A stretch of 64,000 nucleotides of DNA. It comes from Liolophura sinensis (lineage: Eukaryota; Mollusca; Polyplacophora; Chitonida; Chitonidae). Position 1 is the stretch's first letter. Each line of letters starts with the position of its first letter. The position numbers were made by a program, and so were the translations under genes. Location: assembly GCF_032854445.1 (NCBI RefSeq), contig NW_027018085.1, positions 1-64,000 of the forward strand, read 5' to 3'. Shown piece after piece: positions 1 to 14,310 of the stretch. Under the pieces are notes generated by a model that ran no database searches, was not told the DNA's origin, and worked only from the letters and a program-made list of their open reading frames with translations.

Positions 1-3000
1 AAAAAAACTGTTCCAATGCTGCTGGTAAGAGGCTAATCCGACGTATTTTTTGACGAGAAATCGAACGGTGCAAACCGCGTTGCTCTCCGACCAATACTTT
101 TGGCTGTAGCCACAAATGAATAGATCATTGATGTCAAGATCACGTGCCCAGCAACGGCTCTTACTCATGGAAACCAAGGAAATTTGCAATTTTTCAACAG
201 CTGGAGATGCCTGGCCCAATTGCGCATTCTTTTGGCACCTTATTGGATGTGGGTCAGTGTTTAATTGTACTTTTTACAGCGCACTGTATCAAGTACCTTG
301 TGTTTTTTTTATATACAAATGGTGTGGTTTTTCTACATGTAGATAAAGACATTGAGTTTGTCTTCGACTTAGAAGTAAGACATTTGCTGGTGAGTTAAAT
401 GGGCTTGGCCCAAAGATTTGACGTCGTCTGGGCTACCGAAGGGCACATAACTTATAATGAAAAGTTGAATATAGTAATGACCAGTCGCGATTGTACATAG
501 TTAATGTAGCCGATTTCAATTCGCAAAAAGACCAGGCAAAATCCAAAAGTGGAACAAAACTGTTCCAATGCTGCTGGTAAGAGGCTAATCCGACGTATTT
601 TTTGACGAGAATCGAATGGTGCAAACCGCGTTGCTCTCCGACCAATACTTTTGGCTGTAGCCACAAATGAATAATCATTGATGTCAAGATCACGTGCCCA
701 GCAACGGCTCTTACTCCATGGAAACCAAGGAAATTTGCAATTTTTCAACAGCTGGAGATGCCTGCCCAATTGCGCATCTTTTGGCACCTTATTGATGTGG
801 GTCAGTGTTCAATTGTACTTTTTACAGCGCACTGTATCAAGTACCTTGTGTTTTTTTTATATACAATGGTGTGGTTTTTCTACATGTAGATAAAGACATT
901 GAGTTTGTCTTCGACTTAGAAGTAAGACATTTGCTGGGTGAGTTAAATGGGCTTGGCCCAAAGATTTTGACGTCGTCTGGGCTACCGAAGGGCACATAAC
1001 TTATAATGAAAAGTTGAATATAGTAATGACCAGTCGCGATTGTACATAGTTAATGTTAGCCCATTTCAATTCGCAAAAAGACCAGGCAAAAATCCAAAAG
1101 TGGAAAAACTGTTCCAATGCTGCTGGTAAGAGGCTAATCCGACGTATTTTTTGACGAGAAATCGAATGGTGCAAACCGCGTTGCTCTCCGACCAATACTT
1201 TTGGCTGTAGCCACAAATGAATAATCATTGATGTCAAGATCACGTGCCCAGCAACGGCTCTTACTCCATGGAAACCAAGGAAATTTGCAATTTTTCAACA
1301 GCTGGAGATGCCTGGCCCAATTGCGCATCTTTTGGCACCTTATTGATGTGGGTCAGTGTTCAATTGTACTTTTTTACAGCGGACTGTATCAAGTACCTTG
1401 TGTTTTTTTATATACAAATGGTGTGGTTTTTCTACATGTAGATAAAGACATTGAGTTTATCTTCGACTTAGAAGTAAGACAACTCCTGGGTGAGTTAAAT
1501 GGGCTTGGCCCAATATTTGACGTCGTCTGGGCTACCGAAGGGCACATAACTTATAATGAAAAGTTGATATAGTAATGACCAGTCGCGATTGTACATAGTT
1601 AATGTAGCCGATTTCAATTCGCAAAAAGACCAGGCAAAAATCCAAAAGTGGAAAAACTGTTCCAATGCTGCTGGTAAGAGGCTAATCCGACGTATTTTTT
1701 GACGAGAAATCGAATGGTGCAAACCAGCGTTGCTCTCCGACCAATACTTTTGGCTGTAGCCACAAATGAATAATCATTGATGTCAAGATCACGTGCCAGC
1801 AACGGCTCTTACTCCATGGAAACCAAGGAAATTTGCAATTTTCAACAGCTGGAGATGCTGGCCCAATTGCGCATCTTTGGCACCTTATTGATGTGGGTCA
1901 GTGTTCAATTGTACTTTTTACAGCGGGACCTGTATCAAGTACCTTGTGTTTTTTTATATACAAATGGTGTGGTTTTTCTACATGTAGATAAAGACATTGA
2001 GTTTATCTTCGACTTAGAAGTAAGACAACTCCTGGGTGAGTTAAATGGGCTTGGCCCAAAGATTTGACGTCGTCTGGGCTACGAAGGGCACATAACTTAT
2101 AATGAAAAAGTTGAATATAGTAATGACCAGTCGCGATTGTACATAGTTAATGTAGCCGATTTCAATTCGCAAAAACACCAGGCAAAAATCCAAAAGTAGA
2201 AAAACTGTTCCAATGCTGTGGTAAGAGGCTAATCCGACGTATTTTTTGACGAGAAATCGAATGGTGCAAACCGCGTTGCTCTCCGACCAAATACTTTTGG
2301 CTGTAGCCACAAAATGAATAATCATTGATGTCAAGATCACGTGCCCAGCAACGGCTCTTACTCCATGGAAACCAAGGAAATTTGGCAATTTTTCAACAGC
2401 TGGAGATGTCTGGCCCAATTGCGCATCTTTTTGGCACCTTATTGATGTGGGTCAGTGTTCAATTGTACTTTTTACAGCGGACTGTATCAAGTACCTTGTG
2501 TTTTTTTTATATACAAATGGTTGTGGTTTTTCTACATGTAGATAAAGACATTGAGTTTGTCTTCGACTTAGAAGTAAGACATTTGCTGGGTGAGTTAAAT
2601 GGGCTTGGCCCAAAGATTTGACGTCGTCTGGGCTACCGAAGGGCACATAACTATAATGAAAAGTTGAATATAGTAATGACCAGTCGCGATTGTACATAGT
2701 TAATGTATGCCGATTTCAATTCGCAAAAAAGGACCAGGCAAAAATCCAAAAGTGGAAAAAACTGTTCCAATGCTGCTGGTAAGAGGCTAATCCGACGTAT
2801 TTTTTGACGAGAAATCGAATGGTGCAAACCGCGTTGCTCTCCGACCAATACTTTTGGCTGTAGCCACAAATGAATAATCATTGATGTCCAAGATCACGTG
2901 CCCAGCAACGGCTCTTACTCCATGGAAACCAAGGAAATTTGCAATTTTTCAACAGCTGGAGATGCCTGGCCCAATTACGCATCTTTTGGCACCTTATTGA

Positions 3001-6000
3001 TGTGGGTCAGTGTTCAATTGTACTTTTTACAGCGGACTGTATCAAGTACCTTGTGTTTTTTTTATATACAAATGGTGTGGTTTTTCTACATGTAGATAAA
3101 GACATTGAGTTTGTCTTCGACTTAGAAGTAAGACATTTGCTGGGTGAGTTAAATGGGCTTGGCCCAAAGATTTGACGTCGTCTGGGCTACCGAAGGGCAC
3201 ATAACTTATAATGAAAAGTTGAATATAGTAATGACCAGTCGCGATTGTACATAGTTAATGTAGCCGATTTCAATTCGCGAAAGACCAGGCAAAAATCCAA
3301 AAGTGGAAAAACTGTTCCAATGCTGCTGATAAGACGCTAATCCGACGTATTTTTTGACGAGAAATCGAATGGTGCAAACCGTGGTTGCTCTCCGACCAAT
3401 ACTTTTGGCTGTAGCCACAAATGAATAATCATTGATGTCAAGATCACGTGCCCAGCAACGGCTCTTACTCCATGGAAACCAAGGAAATTTGCAATTTTTC
3501 AACAGCTGAGATGCCTGGCCCAATTGCGCATCTTTTGGCACCTTATTGATGTGGGTCAGTGTTCAATGTACTTTTTACAGCGCACTGTATCAAGTACCTT
3601 GTGTTTTTTTTATATACAAATGGTGTGGTTTTTCTACATGTAGATAAAGACATTGAGTTTGTCTTCGACTTAGAAGTAAGACATTTGCTGGTGAGTTAAA
3701 TGGGCTTGGCCCAAAGATTTGACGTCGTCTGGGCTACCGAAGGGCACATAATTTATAATGAAAAGTTGAATATAGTAATGACCAGTCGCGATTGTACATA
3801 GTTAATGTAGCCGATTTCAATTCGCAAAAAGACCAGGCAAAAATCCAAAAGTGGAAAAACTGTTCCAATGCTGCTGGTAAGAGGCTAATCCGACGTATTT
3901 TTTGACGAGAAATCGAATGGTGCAAACCGCGTTTGCTCTCCGACCAATACTTTTGCTGTAGCCACAAATGAATAATCATTGATGTCAAGATCACGTGCCC
4001 AGCAACGGCTCTACTCCATGGAAACCAAGGAAATTTGCAATTTTTCAACAGCTGGAGATGGCCTGGCCCAATTGCGCATCTTTTGGCACCTTATTGATGT
4101 GGGTCAGTGTTCAATTGTACTTTTTACAGCGGACTGTATCAAGTACCTTGTGTTTTTTTATATACAAATGGTGTGGTTTTTCTACCATGTAGATAAAGAC
4201 ATTGAGTTTATCTTCGACTTAGAAGTAAGACAACTCCTGGGTGAGTTAAATGGGCTTGGCCCAAAGATTTGACGTCGTCTGGGCTACCGAAGGGCACATA
4301 ACTTATAATGAAAAGTTGAATATAGTAATGACCAGTCGCGATTGTACATAGTTAATGTAGCCGATTTCAATTCGCAAAAAACACCAGGCAAAAATCCAAA
4401 ATAGAAAAACTGTTCCAATGCTGTTGGTAAGAGGCTAATCCGACGTATTTTTTGACGAGAAATCGAATGGTGCAAACCGCGTTGCTCTCCGACCAATACT
4501 TTTGGCTGTAGCCACAAATGATTAATCATTGATGTCAAGATCACGTGCCCAGCAACGCTCTTACTCCATGGAAACCAAGGAAATTTGCAATTTTTCAACA
4601 GCTGGAGATGTCTGGCCCAATTGCGCATCTTTTGGCACCTTATTGATGTGGGTCAGTGTTCAATTGTACTTTTTACAGCGGACTGTATCAAGTACCTTGT
4701 GTTTTTTTTATATACAAATGGTGTGGTTTTTCTACATGTAGATAAAAGACATTGAGTTTGTCTTCGACTTAGAAGTAAGACATTTGCTGGGTGAGTTAAA
4801 TGGGCTTGGCCCCAAAGATTTGACGTCGTCTGGGCTACCGAAGGGCACATAACTTATAATGAAAAGTGAATATAGTAATGACCAGTCGCGATTGTACATA
4901 GTTAATGTAGCCGATTTCAATTCGCAAAAAGACCAGGCAAAAATCCAAAAGTGGAAAAACTGTTCCAATGCTGCTGGTAAGAGGCTAATCCGACGTATTT
5001 TTTGACGAGAAATCGAATGGTGCAAACCGCGTTGCTCTCCGACCAATACTTTTGGCTGTAGCCACAAATGAATAATCATTGATGTCAAGATCACGTGCCC
5101 AGCAACGGCTCTTACTCCATGGAAACCAAGGAAATTGCAATTTTTCAACAGCTGGAGATGCCTGGCCCAATTGCGCATCTTTTGGCACCTTATTGATGTG
5201 GGTCAGTGTTCAATTGTACTTTTTACAGCGGACTGTATCAAGTACCTTGTGTTGTTTTATATACAAATGGTGTGGTTTTTCTACATGTAGATAAAGACAT
5301 TGAGTTTGTCTTCGACTTAGAAGTAAGACATTTGCTGGGTGAGTTAAATGGGCTTGGCCCAAAGATTTGACGTCGTCTGGGCTACCGAAGGGCACATAAC
5401 TTATAATGAAAAGTTTGAATATAGTAATGACCAGTCGCGATTGTACATAGTTAATGTAGCCGATTTCATTAGCAAAAAGACCAGGTAAAATTTCAAAAGT
5501 AAAAAAAAACTGTTCCAATGCTGCTGGTAAGAGGCTAATCCGACGTATTTTTTGACGAGAAATCGAATGGTGCAAACCGCGTTGCTCTCCGACCAATACT
5601 TTTGGCTGTAGCCACAATGAATAATCATTGATGTCAAGATCACGTGCCCAGCAACGGGCTCTTACTCCATGGAAACCAAGGAAATTTGCAATTTTTCAAC
5701 AGCTGGAGATGCCTGGCCCAATTGCGCATCTTTTGGCACCTTATTGATGTGGGTCAGTGTTCAATTGTACTTTTCACAGCGGACTGTATCAAGTACCTTG
5801 TGTTTTTTTATATACAAATGGGTGTGGTTTTTCTACATGTAGATAAAGACATTGAGTTTTATCTTCGACTTAGAAGTAAGACAACTCCTGGGTGAGTTAA
5901 ATGGGCTTGGCCAAAGATTTGACGTCGTCTGGGCTACCGAAGGGCACATAACTTATAATGAAAAGTTTGAATATAGTAATGACCAGTCGCGATTGTACAT

Positions 6001-7230
6001 AGTTAATGTAGCCGATTTCAATTCGCAAAAAGACCAGGCAAAAATCCAAAAGTGGAAAAAACTGTTCCAATGCTGCTGGTAAGAGGCTAATCCGACGTAT
6101 TTTTTGACGAGAAAATCGAATGGTGCAAACCGCGTTGCTCTCCGACCAATGCCTTTTGGCTGTAGCCACAAATGAATAATCATGATGTCAAGATCACGTG
6201 CCCAGCAACGGCTCTTACTCCATGGAAACCAAGGAAATTTGCAATTTTTCAACAGCTGGAGATGCCTGGGCCCAATTGCGCATCTTTTGGCACTAATTGA
6301 TGTGGTCAGTGTTCAATTGTACTTTTTACAGCGGACTGTATCAACGTACCTTGTGTTCTTTTCTTATATACAAATGGTGTGGGTTTTTCTACATGTAGAT
6401 AAAGACATTGAGTTTATCTTCGACTTAGAAGTAAGACAACTCCTGGGTGAGTTAAATGGGCTTGGCCCAAAGATTTGACGTCGTCTGGGCCTACCGAAGG
6501 GCACATAACTTATAATGAAAAGTTGAATATAGTAATGACCAGTCGCGATTGTACATAGTTAATCGTAGCCGATTTCAATTCGCAAAAACACAGGCAAAAA
6601 TCCAAAAGTAGAAAAAACTGTTCCAATGCTGTTGGTAAGAGGCTAATCCGACGTATTTTTTGACGAGAAATCGAATGGTGCAAACCGCGTTGCTCTCCGA
6701 CCAAATACTTTTGGCTGTAGCCACAAATGAATAATCATTGATGTCAAGATCACGTGCCCAGCAACGGCTCTTACTCCATGGAAACAAGGAAATTTGCAAT
6801 TTTTCAACAGCTGGAGATGCCTGGCCCAATTGCGCATCTTTTGGCACCTTATTGATGTGGGTCAGTGTTCAATTGTACTTTTTACAGCGGACTGTATCAA
6901 GTACCTTGTGTTTTTTTTATATACAAATGGTGTGGTTTTTCTACATGTAGATAAAGACATTGAGTTTGTCTTCGACTTAGAAGTAAGACATTTGCTGGGT
7001 GAGTTAAATGGGCTTGGCCAAAGATTTGACGTCGTCTGGGCTACCGAAGGGCACATAACTTATAATGAAAAGTTGAATATAGTAATGACCAGTCGCGATT
7101 GTACATAGTTAATGTAGCCGATTTCAATTCGCAAAAAGACCAGGCAAAAATCCAAGTGGAAAACTGTTCCAATGCTGCTGGTAAGAGGCTAATCCGACGT
7201 ATTTTGCGACGAGAAATCGAATGGTGCAAA
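1..7230. other. Indel-rich satellite block
   Basis: Copies here vary in length from about 546 to 557 bp, whereas almost all copies from 7.7 to 44.4 kb are 549-551 bp. The differences are mostly private one-base insertions and deletions. Examples are a missing C in the ACTCCATGG context near 166, a missing G in CTGGCCC near 764, an inserted GC-rich base run near 1925, a missing C near 1797, GTTGTTTT in the T tract near 5252, and GGCCAAAG lacking a C near 5911 and 7018. Substitutions are not raised to the same degree. This looks like unpolished long-read consensus, although real decay of array-edge copies cannot be excluded. Apparent ORF differences in this block should not be trusted. Confidence 0.75.
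5852..6082 (+). pseudogene. Unusually long frame across the 3' half of one monomer; possible decayed coding fragment
   Basis: In this indel-rich copy, a missing C in GGCCAAAG and an extra T in AAAGTTTGAA join three open pieces into a 76-codon frame. The product includes RFDVVWATEGHITYNEK and then SRLYIVNVADFNSQ, a composition typical of a soluble globular protein and unlike random translation of A/T-rich DNA. In clean copies the same pieces lie in different frames. I see no recognisable domain. Either the monomer descends from an exon broken by small indels, or chance and local sequencing error make it look so. The frame itself should not be taken as an expressed gene. Confidence 0.2.
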
Positions 7231-10200
7231 CCGCGTTGCTCTCCGACCAATACTTTTGGCTGTAGCCACAAATGAATAATCATTGATGTCAAGATCACGT
7301 GCCCAGCAACGGCTCTTACTCCATGGAAACCAAGGAAATTTGCAATTTTTCAACAGCTGGAGATGCCTGGCCCAATTGCGCATCTTTTGGCACCTTATTG
7401 ATGTGGGTCAGTGTTCAATTGTACTTTTTACAGCGGACTGTATCAAGTACCTTGTGTTTTTTTATATACAAATGGTGTGGTTTTTCTACATGTAGATAAA
7501 GACATTGAGTTTATCTTCGACTTAGAAGTAAGACAACTCCTGGGTGAGTTAAATGGGCTTGGCCCAAAGATTTGACGTCGTCTGGGCTACCGAAGGGCAC
7601 ATAACTTATAATGAAAAGTTGAATATAGTAATGACCAGTCGCGATTGTACATAGTTAATGTAGCCGATTTCAATTCGCGAAAAGACCAGGCAAAAATCCA
7701 AAAGTGGAAAAAACTGTTCCAATGCTGCTGATAAGACGCTAATCCGACGTATTTTTTGACGAGAAATCGAATGGTGCAAACCGTGTTGCTCTCCGACCAA
7801 TACTTTTGGCTGTAGCCACAAATGAATAATCATTGATGTCAAGATCACGTGCCCAGCAACGGCTCTTACTCCATGGAAACCAAGGAAATTTGCAATTTTT
7901 CAACAGCTGGAGATGCCTGGCCCAATTGCGCATCTTTTGGCACCTTATTGATGTGGGTCAGTGTTCAATTGTACTTTTTACAGCGGACTGTATCAAGTAC
8001 CTTGTGTTTTTTTATATACAAATGGTGTGGTTTTTCTACATGTAGATAAAGACATTGAGTTTATCTTCGACTTAGAAGTAAGACAACTCCTGGGTGAGTT
8101 AAATGGGCTTGGCCCAAAGATTTGACGTCGTCTGGGCTACCGAAGGGCACATAACTTATAATGAAAAGTTGAATATAGTAATGACCAGTCGCGATTGTAC
8201 ATAGTTAATGTAGCCGATTTCAATTCGCAAAAAGACCAGGCAAAAATCCAAAAGTGGAAAAACTGTTCCAATGCTGCTGGTAAGAGGCTAATCCGACGTA
8301 TTTTTTGACGAGAAATCGAATGGTGCAAACCGCGTTGCTCTCCGACCAATACTTTTGGCTGTAGCCACAAATGAATAATCATTGATGTCAAGATCACGTG
8401 CCCAGCAACGGCTCTTACTCCATGGAAACCAAGGAAATTTGCAATTTTTCAACAGCTGGAGATGCCTGGCCCAATTGCGCATCTTTTGGCACCTTATTGA
8501 TGTGGGTCAGTGTTCAATTGTACTTTTTACAGCGGACTGTATCAAGTACCTTGTGTTTTTTTATATACAAATGGTGTGGTTTTTCTACATGTAGATAAAG
8601 ACATTGAGTTTATCTTCGACTTAGAAGTAAGACAACTCCTGGGTGAGTTAAATGGGCTTGGCCCAAAGATTTGACGTCGTCTGGGCTACCGAAGGGCACA
8701 TAACTTATAATGAAAAGTTGAATATAGTAATGACCAGTCGCGATTGTACATAGTTAATGTAGCCGATTTCAATTCGCAAAAACACCAGGCAAAAATCCAA
8801 AAGTAGAAAAACTGTTCCAATGCTGTTGGTAAGAGGCTAATCCGACGTATTTTTTGACGAGAAATCGAATGGTGCAAACCGCGTTGCTCTCCGACCAAAT
8901 ACTTTTGGCTGTAGCCACAAATGAATAATCATTGATGTCAAGATCACGTGCCCAGCAACGGCTCTTACTCCATGGAAACCAAGGAAATTTGCAATTTTTC
9001 AACAGCTGGAGATGTCTGGCCCAATTGCGCATCTTTTGGCACCTTATTGATGTGGGTCAGTGTTCAATTGTACTTTTTACAGCGGACTGTATCAAGTACC
9101 TTGTGTTTTTTTTATATACAAATGGTGTGGTTTTTCTACATGTAGATAAAGACATTGAGTTTGTCTTCGACTTAGAAGTAAGACATTTGCTGGGTGAGTT
9201 AAATGGGCTTGGCCCAAAGATTTGACGTCGTCTGGGCTACCGAAGGGCACATAACTTATAATGAAAAGTTGAATATAGTAATGACCAGTCGCGATTGTAC
9301 ATAGTTAATGTAGCCGATTTCAATTCGCAAAAACACCAGGCAAAAATCCAAAAGTGGAAAAACTGTTCCAATGCTGCTGGTAAGAGGCTAATCCGACGTA
9401 TTTTTTGACGAGAAATCGAATGGTGCAAACCGCGTTGCTCTCCGACCAATACTTTTGGCTGTAGCCACAAATGAATAATCATTGATGTCAAGATCACGTG
9501 CCCAGCAACGGCTCTTACTCCATGGAAACCAAGGAAATTTGCAATTTTTCAACAGCTGGAGATGCCTGGCCCAATTACGCATCTTTTGGCACCTTATTGA
9601 TGTGGGTCAGTGTTCAATTGTACTTTTTACAGCGGACTGTATCAAGTACCTTGTGTTTTTTTTATATACAAATGGTGTGGTTTTTCTACATGTAGATAAA
9701 GACATTGAGTTTGTCTTCGACTTAGAAGTAAGACATTTGCTGGGTGAGTTAAATGGGCTTGGCCCAAAGATTTGACGTCGTCTGGGCTACCGAAGGGCAC
9801 ATAACTTATAATGAAAAGTTGAATATAGTAATGACCAGTCGCGATTGTACATAGTTAATGTAGCCGATTTCAATTAGCAAAAAGACCAGGTAAAATTTCA
9901 AAAGTAAAAAAAAACTGTTCCAATGCTGCTGGTAAGAGGCTAATCCGACGTATTTTTTGACGAGAAATCGAATGGTGCAAACCGCGTTGCTCTCCGACCA
10001 ATACTTTTGGCTGTAGCCACAAATGAATAATCATTGATGTCAAGATCACGTGCCCAGCAACGGCTCTTACTCCATGGAAACCAAGGAAATTTGCAATTTT
10101 TCAACAGCTGGAGATGTCTGGCCCAATTGCGCATCTTTTGGCACCTTATTGATGTGGGTCAGTGTTCAATTGTACTTTTTACAGCGGACTGTATTAAGTA

Positions 10201-13200
10201 CCTTGTGTTTTTTTTATATACAAATGGTGTGGTTTTTCTACATGTAGATAAAGACATTGAGTTTGTCTTCGACTTAGAAGTAAGACATTTGCTGGGTGAG
10301 TTAAATGGGCTTGGCCCAAAGATTTGACGTCGTCTGGGCTACCGAAGGGCACATAACTTATAATGAAAAGTTGAATATAGTAATGACCAGTCGCGATTGT
10401 ACATAGTTAATGTAGCCGATTTCAATTCGCAAAAAGACCAGGCAAAAATCCAAAAGTGGAAAAACTGTTCTAATGCTGCTGGTAAGAGGCTAATCCGACG
10501 TATTTTTTGACGAGAAATCGAATGGTGCAAACCGCGTTGCTCTCCGACCAATACTTTTGGCTGTAGCCACAAATGAATAATCATTGATATCAAGATCACG
10601 TGCCCAGCAACGGCTCTTACTCCATGGAAACCAAGGAAATTTGCAATTTTTCAACAGCTGGAGATGCCTGGCCCAATTGCGCATCTTTTGGCACCTTATT
10701 GATGTGGGTCAGTGTTCAATTGTACTTTTTACAGCGGACTGTATCAAGTACCTTGTGTTTTTTTATATACAAATGGTGTGGTTTTTCTACATGTAGATAA
10801 AGACATTGAGTTTATCTTCGACTTAGAAGTAAGACAACTCCTGGGTGAGTTAAATGGGCTTGGCCCAAAGATTTGACGTCGTCTGGGCTACCGAAGGGCA
10901 CATAACTTATAATGAAAAGTTGAATATAGTAATGACCAGTCGCGATTGTACATAGTTAATGTAGCCGATTTCAATTCGCAAAAAGAACAGGCAAAAATCC
11001 AAAAGTGGAAAAACTGTTCCAATGCTGCTGGTAAGAGGCTAATCCGACGTATTTTTTGACGAGAAATCGAATGGTGCAAACCGCGTTGCTCTCCGACCAA
11101 TACTTTTGGCTGTAGCCACAAATGAATAATCATTGATGTCAAGATCACGTGCCCAGCAACGGCTCTTACTCCATGGAAACCAAGGAAATTTGCAATTTTT
11201 CAACAGCTGGAGATGCCTGGCCCAATTGCGCATCTTTTGGCACCTTATTGATGTGGGTCAGTGTTCAATTGTACTTTTTACAGCGGACTGTATCAAGTAC
11301 CTTGTGTTTTTTTTATATACAAATGGTGTGGTTTTTCTACATGTAGATAAAGACATTGAGTTTGTCTTCGACTTAGAAGTAAGACATTTGCTGGGTGAGT
11401 TAAATGGGCTTGGCCCAAAGATTTGACGTCGTCTGGGCTACCGAAGGGCACATAACTTATAATGAAAAGTTGAATATAGTAATGACCAGTCGCGATTGTA
11501 CATAGTTAATGTAGCCCATTTCAATTCGCAAAAAGACCAGGCAAAAATCCAAAAGTGGAAAAACTGTTCCAATGCTGCTGGTAAGAGGCTAATCCGACGT
11601 ATTTTGCGACGAGAAATCGAATGGTGCAAACCGCGTTGCTCTCCGACCAATACTTTTGGCTGTAGCCACAAATGAATAATCATTGATGTCAAGATCACGT
11701 GCCCAGCAACGGCTCTTACTCCATGGAAACCAAGGAAATTTGCAATTTTTCAACAGCTGGAGATGCCTGGCCCAATTGCGCATCTTTTGGCACCTTATTG
11801 ATGTGGGTCAGTGTTCAATTGTACTTTTTACAGCGGACTGTATCAAGTACCTTGTGTTTTTTTATATACAAATGGTGTGGTTTTTCTACATGTAGATAAA
11901 GACATTGAGTTTATCTTCGACTTAGAAGTAAGACAACTCCTGGGTGAGTTAAATGGGCTTGGCCCAAAGATTTGACGTCGTCTGGGCTACCGAAGGGCAC
12001 ATAACTTATAATGAAAAGTTGAATATAGTAATGACCAGTCGCGATTGTACATAGTTAATGTAGCCGATTTCAATTCGCAAAAAGACCAGGCAAAAATCCA
12101 AAAGTAGAAAAACTGTTCCAATGCTGTTGGTAAGAGGCTAATCCGACGTATTTTTTGACGAGAAATCGAATGGTGCAAACCGCGTTGCTCTCCGACCAAT
12201 ACTTTTGGCTGTAGCCACAAATGAATAATCATTGATGTCAAGATCACGTGCCCAGCAACGGCTCTTACTCCATGGAAACCAAGGAAATTTGCAATTTTTC
12301 AACAGCTGGAGATGTCTGGCCCAATTGCGCATCTTTTGGCACCTTATTGATGTGGGTCAGTGTTCAATTGTACTTTTTACAGCGGACTGTATCAAGTACC
12401 TTGTGTTTTTTTTATATACAAATGGTGTGGTTTTTCTACATGTAGATAAAGACATTGAGTTTGTCTTCGACTTAGAAGTAAGACATTTGCTGGGTGAATT
12501 AAATGGGCTTGGCCCAAAAATTTGACGTCGTCTGTGCTACCGAAGGGCACATAACTTATAATGAAAAGTTGAATATAGTAATGACCAGTCGCGATTGTAC
12601 ATAGTTAATGTAGCCGATTTCAATTCGCGAAAAGACCAGGCAAAAATCCAAAAGTGGAAAAACTGTTCCAATGCTGCTGATAAGACGCTAATCCGACGTA
12701 TTTTTTGACGAGAAATCGAATGGTGCAAACCGTGTTGCTCTCCGACCAATACTTTTGGCTGTAGCCACAAATGAATAATCATTGATGTCAAGATCACGTG
12801 CCCAGCAACGGCTCTTACTCCATGGAAACCAAGGAAATTTGCAATTTTTCAACAGCTGGAGATGCCTGGCCCAATTGCGCATCTTTTGGCACCTTATTGA
12901 TGTGGGTCAGTGTTCAATTGTACTTTTTACAGCGCACTGTATCAAGTACCTTGTGTTTTTTTTATATACAAATGGTGTGGTTTTTCTACATGTAGATAAA
13001 GACATTGAGTTTGTCTTCGACTTAGAAGTAAGACATTTGCTGGGTGAGTTAAATGGGCTTGGCCCAAAGATTTGACGTCGTCTGGGCTACCGAAGGGCAC
13101 ATAATTTATAATGAAAAGTTGAATATAGTAATGACCAGTCGCGATTGTACATAGTTAATGTAGCCCATTTCAATTCGCAAAAAGACCAGGCAAAAATCCA

Positions 13201-13761
13201 AAAGTGGAAAAACTGTTCCAATGCTGCTGGTAAGAGGCTAATCCGACGTATTTTTTGACGAGAAATCGAATGGTGCAAACCGCGTTGCTCTCCGACCAAT
13301 ACTTTTGGCTGTAGCCACAAATGAATAATCATTGATGTCAAGATCACGTGCCCAGCAACGGCTCTTACTCCATGGAAACCAAGGAAATTTGCAATTTTTC
13401 AACAGCTGGAGATGCCTGGCCCAATTGCGCATCTTTTGGCACCTTTATTGATGTGGGTCAGTGTTCAATTGTACTTTTTACAGCGGACTGTATCAAGTAC
13501 CTTGTGTTTTTTTATATACAAATGGTGTGGTTTTTCTACATGTAGATAAAGACATTGAGTTTATCTTCGACTTAGAAGTAAGACAACTCCTGGGTGAGTT
13601 AAATGGGCTTGGCCCAAAGATTTGACGTCGTCTGGGCTACCGAAGGGCACATAACTTATAATGAAAAGTTGAATATAGTAATGACCAGTCGCGATTGTAC
13701 ATAGTTAATGTAGCCGATTTCAATTCGCAAAAAGACCAGGCAAAAATCCAAAAGTGGAAAA

Positions 13762-14310
13762 ACTGTTCCAATGCTGCTGGTAAGAGGCTAATCCGACGTA
13801 TTTTTTGACGAGAAATCGAATGGTGCAAACCGCGTTGCTCTCCGACCAATACTTTTGGCTGTAGCCACAAATGAATAATCATTGATGTCAAGATCACGTG
13901 CCCAGCAACGGCTCTTACTCCATGGAAACCAAGGAAATTTGCAATTTTTCAACAGCTGGAGATGCCTGGCCCAATTGCGCATCTTTTGGCACCTTATTGA
14001 TGTGGGTCAGTGTTCAATTGTACTTTTTACAGCGGACTGTATCAAGTACCTTGTGTTTTTTTATATACAAATGGTGTGGTTTTTCTACATGTAGATAAAG
14101 ACATTGAGTTTATCTTCGACTTAGAAGTAAGACAACTCCTGGGTGAGTTAAATGGGCTTGGCCCAAAGATTTGACGTCGTCTGGGCTACCGAAGGGCACA
14201 TAACTTATAATGAAAAGTTGAATATAGTAATGACCAGTCGCGATTGTACATAGTTAATGTAGCCGATTTCAATTCGCAAAAACACCAGGCAAAAATCCAA
14301 AAGTAGAAAA
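13762..14310 (+). repeat. Representative type A monomer (549 bp)
   Basis: This clean copy can serve as the type A reference. It has a T7 tract at 14056-14062, TTTATCTTC near 14109 and CAACTCCTGGG near 14133. Its length, 549, is exactly 3 x 183, so a reading frame would keep its phase from one type A copy to the next, unlike in 550-bp type B copies. The three diagnostic sites usually travel together, but mosaics exist: T7 with type B downstream sites near 19.55, 20.85, 32.05, 44.15, 54.58 and 60.07 kb; T7-TTTATC-CATTTG near 17.96 kb; and T8 with type A downstream sites near 50.74 kb. These mosaics point to exchange or conversion between subfamilies. Confidence 0.93.
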
